Assembly: GCF_043641665.1 (NCBI RefSeq)
Contig: NC_092199.1
Span: 19,596,860 to 19,660,859, forward strand
Origin: Enoplosus armatus
Taxonomy: Eukaryota; Chordata; Actinopteri; Centrarchiformes; Enoplosidae
Direction of reading: 5' to 3'
Length of the DNA: 64,000 nt
In this document: positions 25,701 through 38,639 of the stretch, piece by piece
Position numbering within the stretch: the first letter of the stretch is position 1
Layout of the letters: each line of letters starts with the position of its first letter
Made by a program: the position numbers and the translations under genes
Notes under the pieces: generated by a model
What the model was told of the DNA's origin: nothing
The model's database searches: none
Seen by the model: the letters and a program-made list of their open reading frames with translations, nothing else

Positions 25701-27753
25701 GCGATTTGTGACACCGGGCTCGATAAAATTGTCTTGATTAACGCGGCAACACCAGACCAAGCGAGGCTGCAGCAGCCTTGTCCTTGGGTGTAGGAATAAA
25801 GAACAGAATATGGAAATGCCGCCTGCTTTGAGCTGTCTGAAAGCCGCCAGCCCTGATGAAACGCTGCTCTCTTGGCTGAATTAGAAGAGGATTCAGCTGA
25901 TAAGACACCGGCATTTTTAGCGAGGTCCGTTCGTGTCCAGGCAGCACTGGCAAGATGACCCCCCGACCCTGACATCTTGACTGCGTTGCAGCCGGGTCAG
26001 AGGCCAGCTTAGCCTCGTGTTCGTTCCCGATTGGAGCTTCCACTCAGCCTCCCACTCCAATCATCGGCCTGGACAGGAGGCACCCGTCTCATGCCACATC
26101 CCGTTATGACCTAAGATGACTGAGAGAGAGACAGAAGCAGAGCATATACGTTCAAGTGTGGGTGTGCATGCAGGAGCAATGAGCCTGCGAGAGCATACAT
26201 TGAGCAAGCACCCTGAGAATATATTACTTATATCTCCTCCCTTAAATTAGGCTGTTTCTTTTTTTCTTTTTTTTTATTACTATTCATAATTCTGGTGATA
26301 TTGATACAGTGATAAGCAGAATTGAGTTTATGAGGCTTCCCCTCTGAGAGGGGCATACCAGCACGCACCTCTAGTCGAGTCAGCAGAATAACATCAAAAC
26401 TAATCACAATTTAATGGATCTCTGAGTCCCAAGGTCACAGAGATGTGGATAAAGCAGAGCCTGGAGCGCACTTGGACAGCTCCGTCCTCTCTACGTCCAG
26501 ACCACTCCTGATGGGCTGAACATCGGGGTTGGGTTCGCTCGAAATGGACACTGCTTGCCACAGGCTTTATTTAAATGTGTAGTTTCTCGGCGGGCGTTCC
26601 TTCAGTAATGTCCATATGCTCAGACGTTCCCAAAGATATTCGATTTGATTCCTCGCTATAACTCGAAACCACCAGGCGGAGAGGGTCAACGCAAAAAGGA
26701 AGGACCATGAAATTGGATTTGCGTCTGGTTCAAGAGTGTCCAGACATAGCACAGCGAGCTCCTTCCTCAGTTCGGGCCTCATATACAATGCCTTACTAAA
26801 ACAATGACGATGTCATGGTTATCTGCCAAAACGAGAGCGGTACCGCGGCAGACCTCCCTCCGAGGGACCCCAGGCCTGTGAGCCAATGAGAAGCGCATAG
26901 GTTTCCCTTTATTGCCACAAAAGCACATAGAGTAGTAATAAAGGGACCCCCAACTTAAGGGATAAGGCGCTTATGGTTAAGTCTGTTTCTTAATACTTTC
27001 CGACTTCTCTCTGGCACTCAACCCGAAGCCCATTAGTTCCCACTGAAGACGTACCTTTTGTGGTTTATGTATAATACGCTTTGAAATATTTGTTTAAGCA
27101 CACATGAGGAACATTTGCTAAAATAAAACACCGGACATTCAGTCAGCGAGGTTTATGTTTTATTCTTGAGGATATAATCCATGACACATGGTTTTATAGT
27201 CCTGGGCAAATGTCCAAAAGGCCAACTTGATTTTAGACAAGTATTTCTTACACACCTAGCTAGCACATTACAAGAAACAATATTTTTGGGCGGTTCAAAA
27301 AGATCGCCGAAGGAACTGAAGCACTTCCCTCCTCAGAATCCTCCGCCACTGGTTCGCAGACCTGGAGGCCCCCACGAGTAAGGTGCAGTTGGACCCTCTT
27401 GGCCAAAACAGTACAGTACAGCAATGGCAACTCTGCAAGCTTGACGAAAGACAACAGTACACCAGAATGTTCCTATCGTAAAAGCCCCTAAATGTTGATT
27501 AGTGCGTAGGGGGGTTGACTTTAATGGCAATTGAGGTTTTAAAGTAGGGAAAGTTTTTTTTTTTTTTTAATGGCGTGATGATGAGCCTCCTCTAGATTCG
27601 CACAGTCTGAGCCAAAGCAATATCGAGCTGAAGCTTTGTTACGGTTAACAGTGTGTCCTCTGCAGAGGGTAGGGAAATGTGGGTGGAAATCACATTATGG
27701 GATTTCTGACATTCTCATTTATCTGTGAAACGTTGATAGGTTATGCCCAAAGG

Positions 27754-27776
27754 TCTCTCTCTCTCTCTCTCTCTCT
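27754..27776. repeat. (CT)n microsatellite
   Basis: Uninterrupted ct dinucleotides. Confidence 0.9.
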
Positions 27777-28039
27777 GTGAAGAGAGCTTCAAGGCATGTT
27801 ACAAGCAGTTCTTCGGCCTTTAACTCGCCATTCTGTTATCATACCCTCGCTGGGGATCGAGATAGCCGAACTAAGGATAAGTTCGAGGGTAGATTGTGTG
27901 AGACTGGACAAGTGTAACGTCTCGACAAGCGGTCAATATCCTTAAAGAGGTAATCCAATCCTATTGAGTGACGCAGACTCTTTGTGGATTTTATATCCTC
28001 TCCATGTGCAGTTTTAGGGGCTTGGCAGTGTTGCTCGGA

Positions 28040-28330
28040 CCAACGACCGGACTGAAATATCGCAACAGCAATTTGAATGGATCTCCATGAAATTTGGTAC
28101 GAGACGTTCAAGTTCCCCAGAGGATGAATCCTAGTAACTTTTGTGCTCCACTGACTTTCCATTTAGTGCCAGTATAAAGTCAATCGCCTGCAAAACAAGT
28201 GGCCTTTAGCCTCAGTTGCACTTTGTGTATAGTGCCAATTAGCAAACGTTAGCATGCAAACACTCATGAACATGATAAACATTACTTGCTTCACAAACAT
28301 TTTGACGTTGTCACTGTGACCATGTTGCCA
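28040..28330. repeat. Family D repeat, one-unit copy
   Basis: ggactgaaatatcgcaacag, tggatctccatgaaatttgg and ccccagaggatgaatcctag match units of the larger copy at 57835-58360. The 3' part carries the aattagcaaacgttagcatg tail. Confidence 0.6.
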
Positions 28331-31300
28331 TGCTGCCGTTATCAAGTTATTAAGGGGCCTTCCCGGCGTCGGAATCTGTAAAGTACGCAAGGATTGTGAC
28401 TGCTCTCTCGAGCTCTCTTGCTTTATTCTGCAGACAACTGCAACCCCCGTGAACGCCTTCAAGCCCCCGTCAATTTTGCCCCGTCTTCGAGTGTGGCCAT
28501 TCGGAACGGCTTTAAACACTTTTGCCTTCAGGCAATGGTTGGACAAGACGTTATGCAAACTAGTTTGACGAGTGTTTCATCAAGTTTGTTTGGTGTTTTT
28601 TTTCTCCTTTTCCTGAAAAATGTAAGCTGTTTTTCCTCCGTGATGAGTCCAGTAATGTTGGGAGCAGAGAGAACCTCAAGGGCGTCAGAATCAGAGACGG
28701 AGAAAGATTGCAGCATTAGGTGTTTTGCAGTTGAGAAAGATTAATTTATTGATGGTCAGAGCTATGTTTCTCTCATTCAGTCAAGCTTTGCCTCAAGAAA
28801 AATACATTAACAAGATTATCATGGTTACCTTGGCGAGGTCTGGAGTCAAAACAACCGTATGGAGGATTTCACTATTTCTTTTTTTAACCTTTTCTTTTGG
28901 CTGGCTCCCGTTGTGTTGTTCCATTTTTAAGTGATTTTACAGCGCCCGCACAGCGGGAGATTTTAGAGTAGCCCCCCTCCTGCTATTTGTGAATAATTCA
29001 AGTGCCTAGGCTCAGTACTATCACGCAGATGACAGCCTGCTTTGATATTGCATGTGCAGTAGGACCATTCCTCATACACCTCCTCTGTCAAAGATAAAGC
29101 ATGCCCAGTGGGCCCAGTGACAACAGCATCAAATGATTAATTAAGAAACACATCCTTCAGAGACAGGCGTTTCAGTTACCCTGTTTGCAAACTTAAACTG
29201 TTAAGGTACGCGAGGTTCAGTGAGTCCACATAGGTATCTCAGGACATGCAGTGCATTGGGATGGATTTGGGTAATTTTAGACCGGCTGAGACGATTAATG
29301 TCTTTGTTTGATGAAAGTTTTAGAGTTTCCCAGCATCAGTCAGGTGGAAAAAAAACTGAAGTGATGCATCTTCTATTTCTATTCTCTCTGGAATGAGTAG
29401 AGGAGAACCTGTGCAGTGAAAGCAGGTCCATGCGACCTTGTGGCCAATAGTGGCAGCTACAGGATGGTGGTAGGTGCTAAATAATAACACCTAGCTAAGA
29501 CTAAGAGGGAAGTTTAAACCGTGTAAAGAGCCTGTAGCTGCTGCATTGTCTGTTTTGAAAAGCTGAAAGAGATGTCGGACGTGGGTTTTGGATGCTCATA
29601 GTGACCGACTTAGTCCGACAAGCACTTCGTTTGAAGCATACTGAGACCTTTATATTAAAAGCAACGCTGTTTTATACAACTGGACGTATTGTGTCTACTT
29701 GTCTGTTCCAAACTACGTGTGCGCTATTGGTTTCAATTCAATAACACACTCTTGGAACTTTCTTACGTCGCCGCTGTGAAGTAAAGCAGTACATACTTTT
29801 TTTGAAATCAGCCTCCTCTTAAGCTGCATTACCACAGAACGATAATGTGCCATTGGCCACGATGAATGCGGACTTGATGTGCACCGTGATGGATTACTTC
29901 AAGCAAGTTTGAGAAGTCGGCTGACAAATTGACCATAAAGAAATAAATGGAAACCAATGGGTGACTGAGCTGCTTGAAAAATACATTTTAAAAGTCTGGA
30001 CAGCTTGCATCCGAAAATTGTCAACAGCAAAACAGAACGGTATGGCAAACAGGGCTTGCTGTAGCACAACAGATAGAGACAAATAAAATAAAAATACAAT
30101 AAAAATAACGAATTGCCAGTATTTCAGGAGAAATGACTCCAGGAAGAGAATGCCTCAAAATTACTAGTGAAATCATTGGTTGCACTCTCAGCACCCACAT
30201 GCGGAGTAGATGGTTAAAGAAGACAGAACAGTAAAAAAAAAAAAAAAAACTCTTTCCATGTGTGTCTCCAGGAAAATGGCTTATTCAAATGGGATCCGTG
30301 GCCACCAGCAGACCCTGAAATAATTCATCGGCGCGTTCGTCTCAGAGAGCTGATCCACAAACAGCCAGGTTTGTTTGGAGGCGACGTTACATTCAGTAAG
30401 TACAAACACGGAGCCGATCAAACTTGCTCTTCCTCGTCTTTATATCTCCGTCCCACCTCAGACTTGGGACAGTTTTCTCTGGCTCCTGGTTTTCTTTAAT
30501 TGAATTTGTGGCGTACTGACGAAGCCCTTGAATGCAAAGAGTTCTGCCTCGCTGGTTTTGTCGATGATGGGTGGGGGGTGGGGGGTGACTTCCCTCATAA
30601 CTTGAAACTTGAAAGTTATTCTCAGAGCATTTTAGCAGTAAAACTACCACTGGGGTGCATTTACGAAGAGTCGGACAAATTGTAATAACGTGTTTTCACA
30701 CTAACGGGACGTCTCCCTGCACTAAAATGTAATGCTCTCTGAAAGTGTTTGGCAACGCAAGCGCACTTGAATCAAATGGAACGGTGGTAAAGGGGTAGTA
30801 CAGTGGAAATAAAAGTCCTCTTCTTTTTGCAGCGGTGCCGATGCTCGAACAGATTAGAATGCTTCAGAAGCTCAAAACTGAAGAGCATATGTGAAATATC
30901 TCTAGCGCAGGGGGAGAGACAGGTCTTTAATCCTAATTCCCCCTGCTTTATTGATCTATTTCATCATATTTTAGTAAGAAGCCCGACTGTTCTCCGATCG
31001 ATTCCCTTTTATCCATCGTCTCATTTCGGATTTGTACAGTGATGTTGCATAACTCGTTCAGTACAACGACATGACATACAGCACTTACCACTCTGTTGAT
31101 CTTTGAGTTTGTCTTTTCTTATTTCTCGTTTTTTTTTGTTTTTTTCCCCAATTGCTGTTGACCACCAGCAATGAATCACTTTGCGCTCAGATATTTCACA
31201 TTAGAAGCCTTCCAGCAGCTCAAATGCCATAATCTGCCCCTTCCCTGGGAGGCTTTTACTGTGAACACAGTATCCTCAAACTGTATATCCAATAAGGCTG

Positions 31301-31639
31301 TTCCTGCACCTTTCTGCCTGTAGCCCATATTCTATACTAACAGTTCATTACATAACTATGTCTAATGTCAAAGGTTTCGCTAGTAGTCACTGTGACGACC
31401 CTCTCTGACCTGTCAGCCTGTTCCTTGGTCTTGGTCCATACACCTCTGCAGCTCTATGGAGATTTTTAGCCTCTGTTTGCAGATAAAAAGCCAGACATTT
31501 TACTGAATTGTTGGTGGATTTGTTGGAGTTGTTAAGCTCAGACTCAGGCAATGTAAACAGGCTCATCACCCGAGTGAGGCGAATTAACACTAATTCCATG
31601 ATGGCTAAAACGAAACCTTTGGCTGTTGTCTGGTGAATG
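28331..31639. other. Non-coding stretch with one exon-like segment
   Basis: No supported gene. The only splice-flanked frame noticed is 30272-30395. Confidence 0.45.
30272..30395 (+). other. Exon-like segment of unknown status
   Basis: An open frame of 41 codons plus one base lies between a pyrimidine-rich acceptor (ctttccatgtgtgtctccag) and a donor (attca|gtaagt). The peptide is hydrophilic (WDPWPPADPEIIHRRVRLRE) and matches no family I know. I find no partner exon on either side. It may be chance. Confidence 0.2.
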
Positions 31640-32010
31640 TTCCTATCTGAAGAATGGGTCAAACGACTGCGTGTGTGACGTGAAAGGCGCCATTCAGAGT
31701 GACGAGCCCACAGAGAATTGTGATTCATCTTTTGAAGTTTGAAGTTTTTTTTAGCGTCTTTCAGCTCATTGTTTTGCCTTCGTTTAAAGCAGCAGCAGCA
31801 GCAGCAGCTGACAAACCCATTGCACACACTACCCGCGCAGCACCAAAGAAAGCAGGCCAAAATGAATGCTAATGTTGCTCTGTGTCTGCGGGTCAATTGG
31901 AACCTGTTTGCTAACATGTTCGCCAAAACATAAGAATAAGGTGTTGTGACAGTGTTGCGTTTTTTTCTGCCCCCAAGAGGCCGATAAATGTATTTAATGC
32001 GGCTTGTCAT
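31640..32010. repeat. Family C interspersed repeat
   Basis: Shares tcaaacgactg, acagagaatt, agcgtctttcagctcattgt and the tgttgtgaca...ccaagaggccgat tail with the copies at 37.4-38.6 kb. A short (AGC)n run is inserted at 31788-31808. Open frames across it on the minus strand are incidental. Confidence 0.6.
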
Positions 32011-33158
32011 CAGTTGCTCTGAGCCCATCGCGCAGCTTAAACAGTTGGACTCACTGAAACACAATGAAATCTCGCTTTCACACTCACACAACCTCCTGTC
32101 TCACTTTTAATATTTGATGTCTTTCGGCCCGCTAATGTTTGCGCGCGTGTAGATCTACTTCCAGATGGCAGGAGTCAAATTTCATTTTTGTTCTGCATCT
32201 CAGGCTAATTTGTGCAAAGCTGCTTCCCCGTTGCTACATCTCCTTAATGCTCAGACTAATGTGTTTTGGTGGAATGACTCTTCACTGCAGGACTAGGAAC
32301 TTGAGGAGAGACGGTGGCATTTGAAGTCGTTTTGCCCTCACGAGGCACAATGTGAAGAAAATGAAAGTTGCAGCCAGAGGAAGATGCAGGTGCTTCAGAG
32401 ACAATCAAGAAACAGGTCGTTAGTATTGATCACTATCAGGAGCGACTTGTGTGGAAAAGCCTTTCGACTGTGATTGTGACACAAGGCGTGCGTCCACACG
32501 ATGGCTGTCCAGTCAAGCAGCGTCGAGTCACTGGGCGCTAATTACAAAACTGATCAATATACATCTAGTTCAAAAAAACGCTTGGTGGCACTTTGCCGGT
32601 GCCATTTAGTCATTCCCCTGCAGTTAACATTCGGAATAATGAATGCCACAACTACGTAGGTCAAAAGCTCTTTTTAATATTAAATCAGAGTAAAGGTATT
32701 ATGTCACGGGTATTAAGTCAATTGAAGGGTGAAATTTGCACACAGCATGAAGCCGTGGAATTTAGGACAGCATGGAAGCAATTGGGCTAGAAGCTCATAA
32801 CCCTCTTTTTTGAGTACGGGCGGGGGAATGACTACAATTTGCTATGTAAATGTTCTGCCTGATGCGACCTGCGGGCACCGTGTTCATACTGCGGACGAAA
32901 AAGGCTGAGAAAAGGGTCACTTCATTCACCGGACACTTCTCTCCACCATGAGCTGCTGTTCAGGTCAGGCAAGCTAAGAGTTGCTGAACACCACCCAGGC
33001 TCAGCGAGCGTCAGGGGCGAAAAAAAAAAAGGGAAAAGGGACGCCCATTTCATGTACAGGATTGGAGTTTTGCGTTACGGGCGCACAAGGGAAGCAGTTG
33101 AACTAAACAAAAGTGCCCAAATGATGTGATGAGGGGGAGAATGAATTAAACATCCTGG

Positions 33159-33634
33159 TTAAAGGTCCCATATTATGCTCACTCCAGCTCCATAATTTCA
33201 TTCTGGGACTCCACTGGAGCAGCTTTGCATGGTTCACAGTTCATAAAAGTCCTTATTTATCTTCTATTGGCCCTTTATGCAGTCCCTCATTTCACCATCT
33301 GCCTGAGACAAGCTTGTTTTAGACAAAACTGAACAACCTCCAAAAACGTGAGGGGCGGGTGGATAAGCGTCCCTGTACTTGTGAGCGTGCTGCTCCTGGA
33401 TCAGATGACCTGCCAGGGGTGGGGGGGGGGGCCTGGCTGAGTGCGGTGACTGTATAGTTGTGACGTCACAACCTTCCGGAAGTCCTGACGGCTCGTTTAA
33501 AGGCGCAGCGTCTGAGTACGGGCCGTGTGCATTTCTCTGTCTTTTGATCCTTTCACAGTACTTTAATAGCACCGAGATTTATAATCAAACAAGACGTGGA
33601 AATCGCACTCTCTGCAATATGGGACCTTCAAAGG
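33159..33634. mobile_element. MITE A, copy 1
   Basis: Ends ttaaaggtcccatattatgc and gcaatatgggaccttcaaag form terminal inverted repeats. TTAA-like ends suggest a TTAA-targeting (piggyBac-like) origin, which is inference. There is no coding capacity. It is homologous in inverted orientation to 37929-38433. Confidence 0.75.
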
Positions 33635-34115
33635 AATGATTCAACATTTTGGGAAATGCGCTTATTCCGAGTCAGATGAGAAGATCGATTAATTAAGTTT
33701 GGAACTGGGGTCAGGAAACAGTTAATCCAGCTTTGTCCAAAGTATTAAAAAAAAATGCACCTACCAGCTCTTCTAAAGCTCACCAATTCACATGTTGTAT
33801 TGACAAACTACCGTTAGTGGTTTTAGAGGGAGTTACGTGGTGTAAGTACTCCTTGGCGAACAACAGCTGGGTGCAGTGACTGTGAGCAGCTTCCTGAAGT
33901 CTTGTCATCCCAGCACGGTTTCTTTGCTAGGTACCGTCACGCCTGAACAGAGACCAGAACCCGCCTGTAAAAATGTCATTCTTACTTCCAGTCTTTATGC
34001 TAAGGTAGGCTAACCACACCCTGACCCCAGCTCCGTACGTAACACACAGCCACGAAACTGATACCAATCTTGTCGTCTTATTCCCAGAGGAAAGGGAATA
34101 AGCATATTTCGAAAA
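33635..34115. mobile_element. MITE B, near-complete copy abutting MITE A
   Basis: The left end ttcaacattttgggaaatgc followed by gcttattcc, and the right end ggaataagcatatttcg, are inverted terminal sequences of a common perciform MITE. Between them are cacctaccagctcttctaaa and tccagtctttatgctaaggt. It starts directly where MITE A copy 1 stops. Confidence 0.65.
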
Positions 34116-36826
34116 AAAAAAAAAAATACAATTTCACGGCAGACATTTTGACTTGTCATAGTAGGAACAGCACAGGTGTTACTAATAACATAAGTGTCCC
34201 AGTTAGCCATGACAGCGTGACTGTGAGCCAGCATGCACCCCGCCAGGACGCTGAAAGCGAAGCCGCTAAATGGAATTCAGCCATCGTTCATTTTATCATC
34301 ACGTTGCCTTCCAGCTCCCAGAAATCACCCACAAAAATATGCAAGTTTACAAACTGACAGGTATGAAAAATGCTCAGCTAGACTTCCAGGGACTAACCCT
34401 AACCCTCGGTTCAGTTCTAATGTGTGCATCTCTGTGGTTTGTCCCTTTTCATAGGCTGCGACCCATGAATTCAAAATATAAACATAAATCGGTTTCATGT
34501 GGCTGTACATGAAAATGTATTCTACATTGAGCTGATTTCTTCTTTTTTTTTCTTCCTCTCCACTGTGTCAAATTGTACAAACGCCGGCAGGATGCACCGC
34601 CAGCGCTTGTCGCTTGTTCCTGTAGTTCACTGTTCTCTCCTGTACCACGTGATCAGAGTCCACTCTCCACTTCTTTTAGTTTACTCTGAAAAGTGGGGGA
34701 TTTTTCCGAGACGCACACTCCTGCTGCGCTGTGTGGCTTTCACGAGGAGATCCACTTACAGTAAATCCCGCAGAGCTGCTGTGGTAGTTGCATTATAAAA
34801 GACACAACGTGCGCGTTGCACTGATAAGCGGGGGAAGCTGTGGTATTCAGATAAGCCTTTCCGTACCTGATATTATATACAGTCGAGCTTCGTATCATAA
34901 ACTATCCATGTCAAGGACACGCGATGGGATCACAGTGCTACACCAGGGAGACTAACACCGCCGGGATGTGTGTTGGCCTAAGTTATGATAACCTTGTCAT
35001 CACTTGTCAGGTCTGTAAACTTCATCACCATTTATATTTCATCCCCGGCGCCGGGGAAGCCGGCAGTTAATAGAGATTTAGACCTTCAGTGATTCCTTAT
35101 CTGCTCCGCAGGATCTTATAGCAGACTATTCCCCTGCTGTTCCCTCGATTTGCCTTTTTTGGCTGCGAAGCCTCATGATATATAATAACTATAGTGTCTG
35201 ATAGTAATTGATAGAAGGGTATCGCACACTTATCACAGCAAAATGATCAGCTGCATAGCATGTCCTAAAGGAGTGTTGAATTGATATCATGGGAGTACTT
35301 TAAAGAATGATAAAACTCGCTCCATAAACTCAGCGTTCAGTCGCCTACTTTACTACAGAGACACATTAAGTGCTTGTGGGGATATTATAGGGATATTATA
35401 GAATATTATTAGGGAGCTTATTTGTTTAGGAAATCTTTGCAGTTTCAGATTAATGGCAAGAGGAGACAGCAAATGAATCAGGATCCTAATAAAGAGCTCG
35501 AATCTTTTAAAAGTAAGAGAGTGAAGGGACACTGATTGCCACAACACAAAATCACGCATCAGAACCAGCTCCACTCTGACAGGATAGTGGTGTTGAGGAG
35601 GTAGTCATGGCAACAGGGTATCTTTGACCCAAAAGCACACACACACAGAGACACAAAGATACACATCTAAATTCAGTGTTTTATGGTGACAAAAAAAAAC
35701 CATTTTTGCTGCTAGGAAAGAAAAAAAAAAAAAAAGGGAAATTACTAAAACATTGGTATGCCACTCCCGACTGTAGATCTTTTTCATTTCGCTGATGGAT
35801 GGGCTCATTTACCCGTTAGATTGTGGGCAAGTCAGTAACACTCTTGAACTTATAAATTCAGCCTGTATATTTGAATTGTACAGTTTTGACAGCAGCTGCT
35901 TCCGTACCAGGCTTGCCGTTTTAAAGTCGATCAGAAACATGATTTGAGGCTACTTAATTTTTCTGAAAGGAACTATGAACTATAACGATAATGCAGCTAC
36001 TCATTTTTCAAAAGGATAAAAAAGTGGGGGTTTTTTTTGGAAGCTTCTGAACTCAGAAAGTGGAAGCTAGTTAGTAGTTAGCCCAGCTTACTAAGGTAAG
36101 CACTGTTTCCTACTAGACGTTAGTTTACGTTCATGTTATTTCAACACCTGCACACTCACAGTGCCATGTTGTGCCCTACATTGTACAAAGGACAGAGTCC
36201 AGCTAGCGTTAGCATTAGCTCTCTTTCACGGATACAGTCACGCTAATGCCAAAACAGATGTAGGTAGTAGGTCATATTTTAGTATGAAGCCTCCTTGTTT
36301 TACAATCTCCCCAGGCCAAACACAAGCTGGCCTTTGTTTGTTTGTGGCGACCCCTCCCCGGCCATTATTTGAGACCCAGCTTTTATTTGAGAAAATAATG
36401 CCTTGCAAGTTAATATGGCAAACTTGTTAGCAAAGAGTTGCGTATTTACAGATCCAGCCCGAAACATTATCGTTGAATGAGTACACAGGTCAAAACAAAC
36501 ACCAAGGGATACGCGTTCTGATTGCTTCGTAAAAATGAATCTTTTTTTTCATCAGTTTGAAATCGTCCCCTCCCGCTGTCCAGCCGCAAAGAGTAAGGAG
36601 TACCCGAGGAGTAAAGGAACAAAAAAGGAATCGTTGGAGTAAAAGACTCAATTCAGTCACACCTGAGCACAGGTAGCCTCTCAACACCAGACTGCCATCT
36701 CTTTTTCTATCAGGGCCATTTCAAAAGTGGCACTGAGGCCTGAATTTATCTGGCAGCCCACATCAGTCTATCTAGTTGCACATAGCGCTTAGCCAGTCCT
36801 GGCAGAAGAAAATGACTTAGCACCCC

Positions 36827-36864
<38 letters not shown>

Positions 36865-37409
36865 AGAACATAACTTTTGCCGGTTTGAGATATTTCTAAT
36901 GCCTACAGGTTGCGTTTTTTAAAAGAGGAAAAATGTACAAGTCCAATCCGTAGGGACAACGGCAACATTACCCAACTTAATGGCAGCTACGTCCAAGTCT
37001 GTATTTGATAATCACCTCATTATCCTGTTATCAGTCAACATAAGAGCTGATGGCTGAATGGAGCAGCCAGTTGGAGTGATGGATCTCCCACTCCGTCATG
37101 GGTAATGGTGTAGACAGGAGGGAATAAACAGGGGCTGGGGTAGAGGTAGCGCTGATAGAGAGCAACACCAGGGGCCAAGGTTGCATTCAATACCATTTAT
37201 TCAGGTTTATATGAAGCGGAAATGCTGTGCGAAGGTACTTGACAGGAGTCATTTGGCTCTCGGTTTTCTATCACAGGGGCTAAACAGAGACAGGGAGCAG
37301 TGGGAGAGGGGTAATAATTCAAGCCAACATGCTTTAAGTGCCATAAAGACGTGATGTGCAGTCGTAGGCTATGATCCTTAACGTTCCTTAATCAATATAT
37401 TTTTTTTAT
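34116..37409. other. Non-coding stretch, no gene seen
   Basis: Unique DNA with poly(A) at 34112 and 35718 and (CA)16 at 36829. The segment 36960-37330 is unique and of even composition. Confidence 0.45.
36829..36861. repeat. (CA)16 microsatellite
   Basis: Uninterrupted ca run preceded by C7. Confidence 0.95.
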
Positions 37410-37640
37410 ATTAACAATGGATCAAACGACTGTGTGTATCGTGAAAGGTGTTGCTCATAGTGACAAACTCACAGAGAATTATCACAGTGCCTTTTAGCGT
37501 CTTTCAGCTCATTGTTTTTCCCCTTCCGGCCTGCCAACTCAGCCCACTGCTTGTTCTTACCGGGTGCTGGTAAACCCGCTGTACACTACCTGCCCAACAC
37601 AGAGCATAAAGGGGCAGTTAATACTGGACTTGTGTTCTAA
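37410..37640. repeat. Family C interspersed repeat, 5' part of a split copy
   Basis: atcaaacgactgtgtgtatc, cacagagaattatcacag and agcgtctttcagctcattgt match the 31.7 kb copy in the same orientation. The matching tail appears after a MITE at 38460-38630. Confidence 0.6.
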
Positions 37641-37928
37641 TGTTGCTCCGTATGAATGTAAATACTTGCAGCTTTATATGGTGATGATATGTCAATACCT
37701 CTTAATGCACACAATACAATTCAACGGCACAACAAACCTCTAAAATGACTACGTAGCTCAAATAAAGACAACAAAAAACATTTTAGCCTTTACAAAGGTA
37801 GGATTTATGGCCGAGATGTTTTAGACTGTATCAGCTTTAGCTAGGTGTACCCGACGAACTGGTAAATGGGTGAATCTAAAAATGTCCCACTCAGTCCATA
37901 TGTTTGTCAAATTCTTTAACAACCTAAT

Positions 37929-38433
37929 TAAAAGGCCCCATATTCTAGAAAGTGAGATTTCCATGTCTTGTTTGATTATGAAGCAGCTCTAGGTGCTGTA
38001 TGAATAGAGTGAAAGTATCAAAGCGCTCAGTCCACGGAGAAATGCACACAGCCCGTATTCAGACACTGCGCCTTTTAAACGAGCAGCCAGGACTTCCATG
38101 AGGTTGTGATGTCACAACTGCACAGTCACCGCCCCAGCAGGTCATCTGATACAGGAACAGCACCACCCACCAAGTGCAAGGACGCTCATCCACCCGCTCA
38201 GTCTGTCTGAGTTAGTCGAGCGCTCTGCTCAGGAACTACTCTTCAAGTTTTTGGAGGTTGAGTTTGTCTAAAACGGCTTGTTTCAGACGGGGGGGGGGGA
38301 CTGAGGGGCTGCATGAAGGGCCAGTAGAAGACAAATAAGGACTTTTTTTGAACTGTGAATCACGCAAAGCTACTCTAGTGGAATCCCAGAATAAAAGTAT
38401 AGAGCTGAAATGAGCATGATATGGGACCTTTAA
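37929..38433. mobile_element. MITE A, copy 2 (inverted relative to copy 1)
   Basis: It begins ttaaaaggccccatatt and ends catgatatgggacctttaag. Its interior is the reverse complement of copy 1, for example ttttggaggttgagtttgtc against the reverse complement of acaaaactgaacaacctcca. An internal G run sits at about 38290. Confidence 0.75.
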
Positions 38434-38459
38434 GCCATTTAAGGAAGCCGATATATCAT

Positions 38460-38630
38460 TAAATGACATAACTCTAATGCTGATGCTGCTCTGTGATATG
38501 ATATTATGACATAGACTGTAAATAATATGTGAGATATTGTGCTTTCAGCTTGTTGTGACAATACTCTGCCTCCAAGTGGGCAAAAAAAAAAAAAAATCGA
38601 AACTCAATTAATGCAGCTTTAAAGCTGCAG
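38460..38630. repeat. Family C interspersed repeat, 3' part of a split copy
   Basis: gctgctctgtg, cttgttgtgacaatactctg and ctccaagtgggcaaaa correspond to the end of the 31.7 kb copy. It is separated from its start by the MITE at 37929-38433 and unique DNA. Confidence 0.45.
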
Positions 38631-38639
38631 TTCAAAGAC

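Larger units (their letters stand above)
22561..28039. other. Non-coding stretch, no gene seen
   Basis: Mostly unique DNA with C28 at 22682 and (CT)n at 27754. A 166-codon frame at 23263-23763 lacks splice context and family resemblance. The segments 24540-24900 and 25640-26040 are unique, even-composition DNA. Confidence 0.45.

Noticed and set aside
31387..32091. 234-codon minus-strand open frame
   Set aside because: It runs antisense through a family C repeat and an (AGC)n run, with no splice context or family resemblance.
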